64,000 bases of DNA from Ruminococcus sp. Phil15 (GTDB lineage: Bacteria > Bacillota > Clostridia > Oscillospirales > Ruminococcaceae). The stretch's first letter is position 1; every line of letters begins with the position of its first letter. The notes under the pieces were generated by a model. The model had not been told where the DNA came from. It saw nothing but the letters and a program-made list of their open reading frames with translations, and ran no database searches. Both the position numbers and the translations under genes were made by a program. The stretch covers positions 124,001 to 188,000 of the forward strand of contig MSHC01000034.1 of assembly GCA_001940995.1 (NCBI GenBank), in the 5' to 3' direction. Shown one piece after another: positions 47,477-60,511 of the stretch.

Positions 47477-47502
47477 AGCGGAGCTTTTAGCTCCGCTTTT
47501 TT
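47477..47502 (+). terminator. intrinsic terminator of the repeat-containing unit
   Basis: AGCGGAGC-TTTTA-GCTCCGCTTTTTT. Confidence 0.92.
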
Positions 47503-47591
47503 AATGCAAAAAATATTGTCGCAAATCTTTCTATTACGGCATATTATGTATTATCAGCAGAGTATTAGAACTCCCAGCTGTTAATATAGAT

Positions 47592-47625
47592 GTAAGTCCG
47601 ATACACAATTGTGCGTCGGACTTAC
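47592..47625. repeat. 34-bp near-perfect palindrome
   Basis: GTAAGTCCGA-TA-CACAATTGTG-CG-TCGGACTTAC; no U tract on either strand. Confidence 0.85.
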
Positions 47626-47769
47626 TTGTAATGAAAGTAGAAGGGATGACATTCACTATAATAATAATTCAAAATGCCTTTGCACATTCGTTCGCTATAT
47701 TTGCTCCGTGTAAATTGGTGAACGTCAAATAAACTCGTCGTTTGCTGTAATTTATGTAGAGTTTGACAA

Positions 47770-47798
47770 TTGACGATTATTTTAATTTGATGTATAAT
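47770..47798 (+). promoter_or_regulatory. sigma-A-type promoter for rpe
   Basis: TTGACG-17 bp-TATAAT. Confidence 0.75.
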
Positions 47799-47847
47799 AA
47801 AATTGTACAAGACGATTTAAAACTGTTATGCCGAGGATGATAAAACG

Positions 47848-48501
47848 ATGGAAATTAAAGTTTCTCCTTCTCTGCTGAGCTGTGATTTTTTAAAGCTTGG
47901 CGATGAAATAAACAGAGCGCAGAATAGCGGAAGTGATATGATCCACTTTGACGTAATGGACGGAATGTTTGTAAATAATATTAGCTTCGGTATTCCGCTT
48001 CTTGCCGCTTCTAAGAAGTGTGCGTATATACCTCTCGACGTTCATCTTATGATTAATGAGCCAATCAGATACATTGATGCATTCGTTGACAACGGCGCTG
48101 ATATTGTTACATTCCACGCCGAAGCCTGCAGCAATGTAACGGCTGTAATTAAAAGGATAAAGAGCAGGGGAGTTATGGCAGGCATCGCATTGAAGCCTAA
48201 TACCCCGGTCGACTCAATTGTGGAATATGTAAAGCTTGTGGATATGGTGCTGGTGATGACGGTAGAGCCCGGCTTTGGCGGTCAGTCGTTTATGTATGAA
48301 ACAATGGATAAGGTGAGAACGCTAAGAAAGTATTCCGATGACAATGGATTGAGCCTTGATATACAGGTTGACGGAGGAATAAACGCAGATACAGTTTCTG
48401 CCGCTGTCGAAGCAGGAGCAAATGTCATCGTTTCAGGTACATATCTTTTCAAATCTGACAATATGGCAGGAGAGATTAGGAAAATCAAAGCTCTGAAATA
48501 A
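47848..48501 (+). CDS. rpe: ribulose-phosphate 3-epimerase
   Basis: SPSLLSCDFLKLGDEI, HFDVMDGMFVNNISFG, MTVEPGFGGQSF, VDGGINADT. Confidence 0.97.
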   Translation: MEIKVSPSLLSCDFLKLGDEINRAQNSGSDMIHFDVMDGMFVNNISFGIPLLAASKKCAYIPLDVHLMINEPIRYIDAFVDNGADIVTFHAEACSNVTAVIKRIKSRGVMAGIALKPNTPVDSIVEYVKLVDMVLVMTVEPGFGGQSFMYETMDKVRTLRKYSDDNGLSLDIQVDGGINADTVSAAVEAGANVIVSGTYLFKSDNMAGEIRKIKALK

Positions 48502-49033
48502 TTTTAATTGCATCTTCCTGAATAATAAGTCTGTATCTGTCATCAGGTAAGGCGGTTCGTATATCAATACATAGCTCGCTGATTATCGCTCTGTCTTTGT
48601 CAGAGATGGGAATAATCTCAAGAGCGTAGTATTTTCCGTCAGAGTAAAGTCTGCTTTTTGACGTGTTAATCCCCGATGACAGGATATTAACAACAAATTT
48701 AAACAGCTCTTCTGCGCTTTTAAATAAGCAGATTAGCTGTTTTTTGTTTATTCGTGCCGGTGCGAAATTCTTCCGCCGTGACAGCTTAAAGCTCTTTGGA
48801 AGCTTTGATATGTAAAGAACAGCGCCTTCTCCGGTCTTGATAAGTTCAAGACCTATATCATTTCTGTAAAACTCAATTCCGCAGCTTTCGCTTGCTGACA
48901 GTATTACAGCGCCGATAAGCAGCTGAGACTCAAAGCTTTTCTTGAAGCTTTTTATTGCGTCCTCAATAGTTTTGGTTTCAGCAAAGTTAAAAGTAACTTT
49001 TGCCGTCTTGTCTCCTATCTTCTCAACCCTCAT
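48485..49033 (-). CDS. MecA-like adaptor protein (tentative)
   Basis: N-term MRVEKIGDKTAKVTF and C-term SRLYSDGKYYALEIIP resemble MecA ends. Confidence 0.5.
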   Translation of the reverse strand: MRVEKIGDKTAKVTFNFAETKTIEDAIKSFKKSFESQLLIGAVILSASESCGIEFYRNDIGLELIKTGEGAVLYISKLPKSFKLSRRKNFAPARINKKQLICLFKSAEELFKFVVNILSSGINTSKSRLYSDGKYYALEIIPISDKDRAIISELCIDIRTALPDDRYRLIIQEDAIKIISEL

Positions 49034-49192
49034 ACACTATAAATCCCTTCGTCTTTTTATATATTATACTCAGAATTTGCAGTTTGCGTTAAATACTAAA
49101 TTTTGACAGCGGTTTGCTACAAAAAGTAACAATCCTGCCATTTATAACATTGACTTTTCACAATAAATATAGTAGAATAAGTACATATTATT

Positions 49193-51184
49193 ATGAAAGG
49201 CACAGTGAAAATGAAAAGGAATAATATACTCCAGTATCTGGTATTAACCGTCATAGCGCTGACGTCGGTAATTGCGTCTTGGAATATGTATAAAACTCCG
49301 TCAAAATCCGCTTTCGGAGGCGTGCTGCTCGTAGTTTCTGTCTGCGGACTTGTTACTGTGCTTGTGATGGCTTGTGTTTCTTCTGCAACGCTCAAGAAAT
49401 ATATTATGAAAATGACCTCGGAGATTACTCAGACCGAGAAAGAGTCGTTATTTAATTTTCCTGCGCCCGTTGCAATAATTGATGAAAAAAAGCAGATTGT
49501 ATGGGTAAACAAAGAATTCGACAGTCAGGTGCTTTCTGATGAACAGGCTTACAGAATGTATATCGGAGATCTTGCCGATTTTGATTTTGACAAAATGTAT
49601 TCTCCTAAGGGCAATATCATAAGCCTTGGAGAGAGGTATTACAGAGTCAGGGGAATTGAGAATACCCATGACGATACTGTCCTTTCAATGATATATTTCA
49701 ACGAAATAACAGACTATGTTGACCTCGATTTTGAATATAAGCAGTCAAGACCGTCTGTTATGCTTGTAGCGGTCGATAACTACGAGGACCTTCTCCAGAA
49801 TATGCGTGAAAGCGAAAAGGCAAAGGTCTATGCTGAACTGGAACAGCTTATGGAGTCGTTTTTTGATACTACAACCGGCGTTGTAAGAAAGCTTTCTTCG
49901 ACACAGTTTCTTATTGTTCTTGAATACAGACATTTAAAACCTATGATTGACAGCAGATTTTTGATTCTAGATAAGGCAAGGGAAATCGCTGTCGGTGAAA
50001 GAGCTACCGTTACACTTTCAATAGGCGTTGGATTAGGCGCTAAGACGCTCGCAGAAAGCGCAGAGTATGCTAAGCAGGGAATTGATATGTGCTTCGGAAG
50101 AGGCGGCGACCAGGCTGCCGTAAAAACCGTTAACGGCTTTGAGTTTTACGGAGGCGTTTCAAAGGGCGTTGAAAAGCAGACAAAGGTGAGAACACGAATT
50201 ATAGCCAGCGCCCTCAAGGACCTTATCGCAGAAAGTAACAGAGTGTTTGTTATGGGACATGCAAACGCCGACCTTGACGCTGTTGGTGCGTCAATCGGAC
50301 TTGCTTCCATAATCAGACGGCACGGAACTGCGGCATACGTTGTAGTAGACCCCGTGAAGAATCTCGCAACACAGCTTATCGACTATATGAACGGAAAGCA
50401 GAAGCGTGACCTTTTTATTTCTCCACAGCAGGCGATAGAGGCAATTGACGAACAAACGCTTCTTATTGTCGTTGATACCCATAATCCGGATTTTGTTGAC
50501 AGCAAGGAATTGCTTGCAAAGGCTTCAAAAGTGGTTGTCGTTGACCACCACAGAAGAATGGTAAAATCTATTGATAATCCTGTTATCTTCTACCATGAGC
50601 CGCTTTCTTCCTCCGCTTCTGAAATGGTCGCAGAGCTTGTGCAGTATTTCGGCAATGACTGCAGGATATCCGCAAACGAAGCAGAAGCTCTCTTAGCGGG
50701 TATTATGCTCGATACTAAGAATTTCGTAATGAGAACAGGCGTGCGTACATTTGAAGCCGCCGCATACCTCAGAAAGCTGGGCGCAGATACTGTTTCTGTA
50801 AAGAATTTGTTCGCAAGCTCGATAGAAACATATCAACAGAAGTCAATGCTTATTACAAATTCAGAAATATATAAGGGCTGTGCCGTTGCAACTGCAAGAG
50901 CTACCTCGCCTACAATGCGTATCGCCGCACCGCAGGCAGCCGACGAGCTTCTCGGCATTGAGGGCGTAAGCGCTTCCTTTGTACTCTATGAAACAGACGG
51001 AAGAATAAGTATATCCGCAAGAAGTCTGGGCAGCTTCAATGTCCAGCTTGTTATGGAAGAACTTGGCGGCGGCGGTCATCAGACTATGGCAGGCGCACAG
51101 CTTGATTCTTCACTCAGAGAAGCAAAATTCAGACTCATCAACGCAATTGACAGCTATATTGAAAAATCTACAACAACAGTCTAA
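49193..51184 (+). CDS. gdpP: GdpP-like c-di-AMP phosphodiesterase (TM, PAS, degenerate GGDEF, DHH-DHHA1)
   Basis: VMGHANADLDAVGASIG, VVVDTHNPDF, VVVDHHRR, GGGGHQTMAGAQL. Confidence 0.93.
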   Translation: MKGTVKMKRNNILQYLVLTVIALTSVIASWNMYKTPSKSAFGGVLLVVSVCGLVTVLVMACVSSATLKKYIMKMTSEITQTEKESLFNFPAPVAIIDEKKQIVWVNKEFDSQVLSDEQAYRMYIGDLADFDFDKMYSPKGNIISLGERYYRVRGIENTHDDTVLSMIYFNEITDYVDLDFEYKQSRPSVMLVAVDNYEDLLQNMRESEKAKVYAELEQLMESFFDTTTGVVRKLSSTQFLIVLEYRHLKPMIDSRFLILDKAREIAVGERATVTLSIGVGLGAKTLAESAEYAKQGIDMCFGRGGDQAAVKTVNGFEFYGGVSKGVEKQTKVRTRIIASALKDLIAESNRVFVMGHANADLDAVGASIGLASIIRRHGTAAYVVVDPVKNLATQLIDYMNGKQKRDLFISPQQAIEAIDEQTLLIVVDTHNPDFVDSKELLAKASKVVVVDHHRRMVKSIDNPVIFYHEPLSSSASEMVAELVQYFGNDCRISANEAEALLAGIMLDTKNFVMRTGVRTFEAAAYLRKLGADTVSVKNLFASSIETYQQKSMLITNSEIYKGCAVATARATSPTMRIAAPQAADELLGIEGVSASFVLYETDGRISISARSLGSFNVQLVMEELGGGGHQTMAGAQLDSSLREAKFRLINAIDSYIEKSTTTV

Positions 51185-51202
51185 GAAAGGTTTGTGAATA
51201 AA

Positions 51203-51649
51203 ATGAAAGTAATTCTTATTAAAGACTTGAAGGATGGCGGAAAAGCTGGCGACGTTCTAAACGTTGCAGACGGATACGCAAGGAACTTCCTTATCGCAAG
51301 AGGCTTTGCTGTTGAAGCAAATGCAAAGAACATCAACGAGCTTAATGGTAAAAAGGCATCACAGCAGCACAAGCTCGATGTCGAAAAGGCTGAAAATCTC
51401 GCAATCAAGGAAAAGCTTGACGGTAAGATCGTTTCTGTTTCCGCAAAAGCAGGACAGGGCGGAAAGCTTTTCGGAACTATTACAGCAGGCAACGTGGCAG
51501 ACGCTATCTCCAAGGAGTTCGGTGTAACCATAGAAAAGAAGAAGATTGCACTTTCCTCTGAAATAAAGGCATTCGGCAGCTACACAGCAGAAATCAAGCT
51601 GTCACAGGGCGTAAGCTTCAAGATGACTGTCAAAGCGGTTGAGGAATAA
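51203..51649 (+). CDS. rplI: 50S ribosomal protein L9
   Basis: MKVILIKDLKDGGKAGDVLNVADGYARNFLI. Confidence 0.97.
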   Translation: MKVILIKDLKDGGKAGDVLNVADGYARNFLIARGFAVEANAKNINELNGKKASQQHKLDVEKAENLAIKEKLDGKIVSVSAKAGQGGKLFGTITAGNVADAISKEFGVTIEKKKIALSSEIKAFGSYTAEIKLSQGVSFKMTVKAVEE

Positions 51650-51655
51650 AGTATA

Positions 51656-53020
51656 ATGGATTTAAAATCAAATCAGGAGTTTGTAGGGCTTGAACAGCCA
51701 AACAGTATGGAGGCGGAACAAACGGTACTCGGCGTAATGCTCGTTGATCCGTCCGTTATTCCTGTCGTCATAGAAAAGCTGAAGCCCGAATACTTCTATC
51801 AGGAAAACCATAAAAAGCTTTTCGGAATTATAGTAAAGCTGTTTTCTGTCGGCAGAGAAATTGACTTTGTCGTTCTGGTAAACGAAGCTGTTTCAATGGG
51901 TATCTTCCAGACCGAGGCTATGGCTAAAGCATATCTTGGCGGAATTATGGAGGACGTTCCTGCCGTTTCTAACATACAAAGCTATTGTGATATTGTGGAC
52001 CAGATGTACCAGAAGCGTACGCTTATTGCCGCAGCTAACGATATTTTAAGAATGTCTTCCGATTTGTCTGTAGATGCTTATACATTGTTGGATTCCGCCG
52101 AACAGAAGATTTATGAAATCAGACAGGGCAGAATGTCAGACGGTATGAGCCGTATCGACGACGTTATCGTGCCTGCGCTTGAAAAGCTGCAACAAATCAG
52201 CGGCAAGGATAAGGAAAAGTACCTCGGAACAAAAACAGGCTTTGATAAGCTTGACGCTATAATGACAGGTCTTAACGATACAGACCTTATTGTCTTGGCG
52301 GCACGTCCGGGTATGGGTAAATCAGCCTTTGCACTGAATATTGCTACAAACGTCTGCAAAAAAGCGAACCCCAAGAGCGTGGCTATCTTCTCACTGGAAA
52401 TGGGCAAGGAACAGCTTGTCACAAGAATGCTTGCCTCAGAAGCGCTTGTAAATAATAACTCCCTGCGTTCGGGTCTTATCGAGGCAGAGGAGTGGAAACA
52501 GCTTGCAAAGGGTGCGGACGAGCTTTCTAAGATGCCTATATACCTCGATGAAACGCCGGGCATAACTGTTCCTCAGATCAAAGCCAAGGCGAGAAGAATA
52601 CCAAACTGCGGTCTTGTAATTATCGACTACCTCCAGCTTATGTCAAGCCCGAACAGACATTCAAATCGTGTAACTGAAATCTCGGAAATTACAAGACAGC
52701 TAAAGCTTATGGCTAAGGAACTTAAAATTCCCGTAATTATTCTCTCACAGCTCAACCGTGGAGTTGAAAGCAGACCCGATAAAAGACCTATGCTCGCTGA
52801 CCTCAGAGAATCAGGTTCTATCGAGCAGGACGCAGATATTATCCTTTTCTTGTATCGAGAGGGATATTACGATAAGGAAAATTCCGACCAGACAACAAGC
52901 GAATGCAGCGTTGCTAAAAACCGTCACGGTCAGACGTCTACCGTAAAGCTTGGCTGGCTGGGCGAATACACATTGTTCAGAAACATTGATTACAGAGAGG
53001 AGCCGAATCAAGGCAACTGA
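51656..53020 (+). CDS. dnaB: replicative DNA helicase
   Basis: ARPGMGKSAFALNIA, EISEITRQLKLMAKEL, LSQLNRGVESRPDKRPMLADLRESGSIEQDAD. Confidence 0.97.
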   Translation: MDLKSNQEFVGLEQPNSMEAEQTVLGVMLVDPSVIPVVIEKLKPEYFYQENHKKLFGIIVKLFSVGREIDFVVLVNEAVSMGIFQTEAMAKAYLGGIMEDVPAVSNIQSYCDIVDQMYQKRTLIAAANDILRMSSDLSVDAYTLLDSAEQKIYEIRQGRMSDGMSRIDDVIVPALEKLQQISGKDKEKYLGTKTGFDKLDAIMTGLNDTDLIVLAARPGMGKSAFALNIATNVCKKANPKSVAIFSLEMGKEQLVTRMLASEALVNNNSLRSGLIEAEEWKQLAKGADELSKMPIYLDETPGITVPQIKAKARRIPNCGLVIIDYLQLMSSPNRHSNRVTEISEITRQLKLMAKELKIPVIILSQLNRGVESRPDKRPMLADLRESGSIEQDADIILFLYREGYYDKENSDQTTSECSVAKNRHGQTSTVKLGWLGEYTLFRNIDYREEPNQGN

Positions 53021-54372
53021 TGTTAAACAAAGTTAAAGCGACAATCGAAAAATACAATATGCTCAAAGCGGGCGAGCGAATCCTCGTCGGACTCTCCGGC
53101 GGTGCTGATAGCGTGTCGCTCTCTTTGTGTTTAAAAGAACTTGGATATGACGTCTGTTGCGTACACCTCAACCATTGCTTCAGAGGCGATGAAAGCGACA
53201 GGGACGAGCAGTTCTGCAAAACATTCTGCAATGAGCAGGCCTTTGCGCTGGTGTCGTTCAGAAAAGACGTAAACGCATATTGTGTGGCAAATAAGCTGTC
53301 GCCGGAGCTTGGTGCAAGAAAGGTGAGATATTCCTGCTTTAGAGAAGCGCTTGAAAAGCTTGGATGTGAAAAGATTGCAACTGCGCACACTCTCTCCGAC
53401 TGCCTTGAAACAACGCTTCTAAATCTCACAAGAGGGTGCAGCATTAAGGGACTGTGCGGAATACCGCCCGTCAGAGACAATATAATCCGTCCGCTTATTG
53501 ATTGCACGAGGCAAGAAATTGAAAACTATCTCGACGAGAAATCTCAGGGCTATGTAACCGACAGCACCAATTTAGTAGACGATTGCAGCAGGAATATTTT
53601 AAGGCTTAACGTAATTCCTCAGCTTTTGAGAATTAACGACGGGCTTTATAAAAGCTATCTTACAAGCCTGGCAAATTTCAGAACAGCTGATGAAGCAATA
53701 GAAAATGCGGCGCTTAGTGGTATTAATTCGGCTCAAATTACCGACAATAGCTTTGACGCAAAAAAAATTCTTAATCTGAAACAGCCCTACTCAGGCGCAG
53801 CCATTTCGCATATGCTAAGGACATTTTCGGTAGAGCCGTCCTCGGAACGTATCGCTTCCTTGCTCTATATTTGTGAAAACGGCGGAAAAGTTACACTCTC
53901 AAAAACATACTACGCTGAGTGTAAAAACAACGTCCTGTCAATACTGAAAGATAAGCGTACAGCTGTGCAGAAGTTTGAAGTTCCTTTTTCCGAAAGCCTA
54001 AAGCTTGAGGCGTTTGGTAAGACTTTTGAGGCAATGCCCTTGGAAATTTCTGAAATCGGCCATATTATTCACAGAAAATTTACAAAAGACGTCATAGATT
54101 GTGATAAAATTATAGGAGTATGTGTCGTGCGTAATAGGCGAAACGGCGATAAAATACGTTTTGCAGGCAGGGGAGTAACCTCATCTGTAAAGACGCTGTT
54201 TAACACCGACGTTTCGCAGAATATGCGTGACGGTATCTTTTTCATAGCTGACAGCGAAGGCGTGATTTTCGTAGAGGGTTACGGAATAGCCGAACGTGTA
54301 AAGCCTGACGAAAATTCAAAGCGGTGCGTGAAAATCAATGTGGTTAAAAATATCACCGGTTTATCACATTAA
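53020..54372 (+). CDS. tilS: tRNA(Ile)-lysidine synthase
   Basis: VGLSGGADSVSLSL (PP-loop), HTLSDCLETTLLNLTRG; start overlaps dnaB stop. Confidence 0.93.
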   Translation: MLNKVKATIEKYNMLKAGERILVGLSGGADSVSLSLCLKELGYDVCCVHLNHCFRGDESDRDEQFCKTFCNEQAFALVSFRKDVNAYCVANKLSPELGARKVRYSCFREALEKLGCEKIATAHTLSDCLETTLLNLTRGCSIKGLCGIPPVRDNIIRPLIDCTRQEIENYLDEKSQGYVTDSTNLVDDCSRNILRLNVIPQLLRINDGLYKSYLTSLANFRTADEAIENAALSGINSAQITDNSFDAKKILNLKQPYSGAAISHMLRTFSVEPSSERIASLLYICENGGKVTLSKTYYAECKNNVLSILKDKRTAVQKFEVPFSESLKLEAFGKTFEAMPLEISEIGHIIHRKFTKDVIDCDKIIGVCVVRNRRNGDKIRFAGRGVTSSVKTLFNTDVSQNMRDGIFFIADSEGVIFVEGYGIAERVKPDENSKRCVKINVVKNITGLSH

Positions 54373-54411
54373 TGCTTTATAATATTTTAATCTTATATTA
54401 GGAGTGGTATA

Positions 54412-56364
54412 TTGAACAAGAACAGCGGCTTTAAGAGCCTACTTATCTATCTGCTTATTTCAGTCTGCATTGTCGGCGGTATCGTCTTTTTGCTCTCATC
54501 GCTTGACGGCGCTGAGGACGAAAAGGATTATTCCGAAATAATGACATACTTTGACGACCTCAGAGTATCGGAATTTGACCTTGACCTCGGAAACGGCAAG
54601 CTTACCTATAAGCTTGACGGAGAGGATAAGGAATATAAGTATAAAGTGCCAAACGTTTCTCTTTTTGTAAACGAGGTACTTGGAAGCGATGCGGAAAACT
54701 ACCGAAAGCAGTATAACGCAAAGTATCCTGATGCTCCGCTTGTATGTAATTTACAGCCTGTCAAGGACAACAGCTTCTGGCTTAATCTTATCCCAACGCT
54801 CATTATCCTCGGTGTTATGATTGCGTTCTTTGTATTTACAATGAAGTCGGCAGGCGGCGGCGGAAAGCTCAACAGCTTCAGTAAAACTAACGCAAAAATG
54901 AATATAGACCCTAATAAAAAGGTTACTTTTGCCGACGTGGCAGGCGCTGATGAGGAAAAGGAAGAGCTTCAGGAAATTGTAGACTTCCTTAAAAATCCTA
55001 AGAAGTATAATGAAATAGGTGCCAGAATACCTAAGGGCGTTTTGCTTATGGGCCCTCCGGGCACAGGTAAAACTCTTATGGCAAAGGCTGTCGCAGGCGA
55101 GGCAGATGTCCCGTTCTTCTCAATCTCAGGCTCTGACTTCGTAGAAATGTTTGTCGGCGTCGGCGCTTCAAGAGTTCGTGACCTCTTTGATCAGGCAAAG
55201 AAGCACGCTCCGTCTATTATATTCATCGACGAAATTGACGCTGTCGGCAGACAGAGAGGCACAGGTCTGGGCGGCGGACATGATGAAAGAGAGCAGACCT
55301 TGAATCAGCTTCTTGTTGAGATGGACGGCTTCTCCGGAAATGAAAGCATTATAGTTATGGCAGGTACAAACCGTCGTGACATTTTAGACCCTGCACTTCT
55401 GCGTCCGGGTCGTTTCGACAGACAGATTTATGTCAACTACCCTGATGTTCGTGGCAGAGAGGAAATCCTCAAAGTTCATACAAGAAACAAGCCGCTTGCT
55501 CCCGATGTTGACCTTTCTACAATTGCAAAGTCTACGTCAGGATTTACAGGAGCAGACCTCGAAAACCTCGTTAACGAAGCAAGCTTGCTCGCTGCAAGAC
55601 AGAATAAAAAGGCTATTACCAGACATGAGCTTGAAGAAGCGGCTATCAAGGTAATTGCAGGGCCTGAAAAGAAGTCAAAGGTTGTTACCGAAGACGAAAA
55701 GAAGCTTACAGCTTACCACGAGGGCGGTCACGCACTCTGTCACTACTTTCTTCCTACGCAGGACAAGGTGCATCACGTTACTATTATCCCAAGAGGTCAG
55801 GCAGGCGGATTTACAATGTCGCTTCCTGAAAAGGATAAGTCTTATGTAAGCCGTAACGAAATGTTTGAAACAATCATCGTACTGCTCGGCGGACGTGTCG
55901 CCGAAAAGCTTGTGCTTGATGACATTTCAACAGGAGCGTCAAACGACCTTGAACGGGCAACCTCTACAGCCCGCAGTATGGTAACACGCTACGGATTCAG
56001 CGAAAAGCTTGGACCTGTTGTTTACGGCAGAGGAGAACACGAGGTGTTCCTTGGTAGAGATTACGGAAGTACGCCTGACTATTCCGATAGAGTGGCAGGC
56101 GAGATTGATGAAGAAATCAGAGCCCTCGTTGAAGATGCTATGAAGAAGTGCGAAGAACTTATCAAAACTCATATTGATAAGCTCCACGAAATTGCTAAGT
56201 ATCTTATGGTACACGAGAAGATGGACGGAATTGAATTTGACAAGCTTATGAAGGGTCAGCTTTCCGCTTCTGAAGAAACGGAAGCTACTGCCGATGCAGA
56301 GCTGAAGGCGGATAATTCAGATAAAATAGTTTCGCCTGATGAAACCGCCCCAACCGAAGAATAA
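54412..56364 (+). CDS. ftsH: ATP-dependent zinc metalloprotease FtsH
   Basis: [48 protein letters not shown] (HExxH-type). Confidence 0.97.
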   Translation: MNKNSGFKSLLIYLLISVCIVGGIVFLLSSLDGAEDEKDYSEIMTYFDDLRVSEFDLDLGNGKLTYKLDGEDKEYKYKVPNVSLFVNEVLGSDAENYRKQYNAKYPDAPLVCNLQPVKDNSFWLNLIPTLIILGVMIAFFVFTMKSAGGGGKLNSFSKTNAKMNIDPNKKVTFADVAGADEEKEELQEIVDFLKNPKKYNEIGARIPKGVLLMGPPGTGKTLMAKAVAGEADVPFFSISGSDFVEMFVGVGASRVRDLFDQAKKHAPSIIFIDEIDAVGRQRGTGLGGGHDEREQTLNQLLVEMDGFSGNESIIVMAGTNRRDILDPALLRPGRFDRQIYVNYPDVRGREEILKVHTRNKPLAPDVDLSTIAKSTSGFTGADLENLVNEASLLAARQNKKAITRHELEEAAIKVIAGPEKKSKVVTEDEKKLTAYHEGGHALCHYFLPTQDKVHHVTIIPRGQAGGFTMSLPEKDKSYVSRNEMFETIIVLLGGRVAEKLVLDDISTGASNDLERATSTARSMVTRYGFSEKLGPVVYGRGEHEVFLGRDYGSTPDYSDRVAGEIDEEIRALVEDAMKKCEELIKTHIDKLHEIAKYLMVHEKMDGIEFDKLMKGQLSASEETEATADAELKADNSDKIVSPDETAPTEE

Positions 56365-56396
56365 TAAGCGTTTCAAAATTTAACAGTAACAAAATC

Positions 56397-56438
56397 GCCC
56401 CGAAGCGAACTTGGATTACTCCTTGTTTACTTCGGGGC
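56397..56438. terminator. terminator hairpin
   Basis: GCCCCGAAG...CTTCGGGGC between convergent genes. Confidence 0.65.
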
Positions 56439-56455
56439 ATTGTTTGTGTATCGGA

Positions 56456-57217
56456 TTACTTTTTTAAAAAATTCTTAATTTCTCTGAATGCAATTTCATC
56501 TTCGTTTGCATTAAATCCGTGTCCGCCGCCGGCTATAACAACCATTCTGCATTTTTCGCCGTAAGCTTCCTTTGCTTTTTCGGAATATGAAATATTTACT
56601 GCCATGTCGCCGTCGCCGTGAAGGATAAGAACATCACCGCCATATCCTTTTACAAGCTCGTAAGCGTCCATAGCTTTTGCAACTCTAATATAATCTCCGC
56701 CAAGGCACAGATTTCCCGAATATACCTCATCTGGAATATTGTCAGAGTCAAATTCAAACATAAGCATTTTGCCCCTGCGTGCGTCATCTGGGATACACAG
56801 AGCAGGGAAGAAGAGAACAAGCTTTTGAACATCAACGCTTTTTTCGGAAGCAGTAATCGCAGACACAAAACCGCCTTGACTAAAGCCAATAAGCGTAATG
56901 TTTTCTGAGTTAGTGTAGGAAAGGCTTTTTGCATATTCTATAACTGTAATGAGGTCTTGCTTTTCGGAAAGTACAGTCATATCTTTGAGCAGTCCGTCGC
57001 TCTTAATATGCGTGCCGCCGCCGATAAAATCAAAGCAGAATGAAGCATAACCAAGCTCCGCAAATCTGTAAGCATAATTCTTTACGTCATTTCCGCACGA
57101 GAGAAAACCGTGGCTTATAATTGCAATAGGAAGCCTGTTTCCGGCAGGTCGCACCTCCGTGACCGCTATTCTAAGCCCGTTTCTGTTTAACGTAAACTCA
57201 GTTTCTCTAATTTCCAT
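56456..57217 (-). CDS. alpha/beta hydrolase
   Basis: IISHGFLSCGND, LIGFSQGGFVSAI (nucleophile elbow), LILHGDGDMAVNI, GGGHGF. Confidence 0.9.
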   Translation of the reverse strand: MEIRETEFTLNRNGLRIAVTEVRPAGNRLPIAIISHGFLSCGNDVKNYAYRFAELGYASFCFDFIGGGTHIKSDGLLKDMTVLSEKQDLITVIEYAKSLSYTNSENITLIGFSQGGFVSAITASEKSVDVQKLVLFFPALCIPDDARRGKMLMFEFDSDNIPDEVYSGNLCLGGDYIRVAKAMDAYELVKGYGGDVLILHGDGDMAVNISYSEKAKEAYGEKCRMVVIAGGGHGFNANEDEIAFREIKNFLKK

Positions 57218-57232
57218 ATTATCATCGCCTTA

Positions 57233-60235
<3,003 letters not shown>

Positions 60236-60511
60236 TTACGCTCCCTTATTTTTATCTGGCAGATCGAAACTGCCTTTGTTACCTTATATTATACAATATT
60301 TGGAGTAGAATGTAAATGATTTATTGTATTTCATTTTTTATGATCTGACAGCATTTCCTGCAAGATGCACAAAGAATTTGAATTATACAAGCGGTATAAA
60401 ATTTCTATATGTAAGATGAATATAATTTGAAATATGTATTGACATTTGCCGTAACGGGTGCTATAATTATGTAGTTATGTTAACAATTTAGTTGATATAG
60501 GGGTGTGCAAA

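Larger units (their letters stand above)
46604..47502 (+). ncRNA. ~0.9 kb unannotated transcription unit: candidate large structured RNA and/or micro-ORF array
   Basis: Near-consensus promoter at one end and strong terminator at the other; no + strand ORF of 60 aa or more; internal sequence repeats; SD-like purine motifs before micro-ORFs. Confidence 0.65.

Noticed and set aside
46604-47502. CsrB-like sponge RNA based on many GGA motifs
   Set aside because: About 19 GGA trinucleotides in ~900 nt is only slightly above the ~14 expected by chance; no evidence of CsrA in the window
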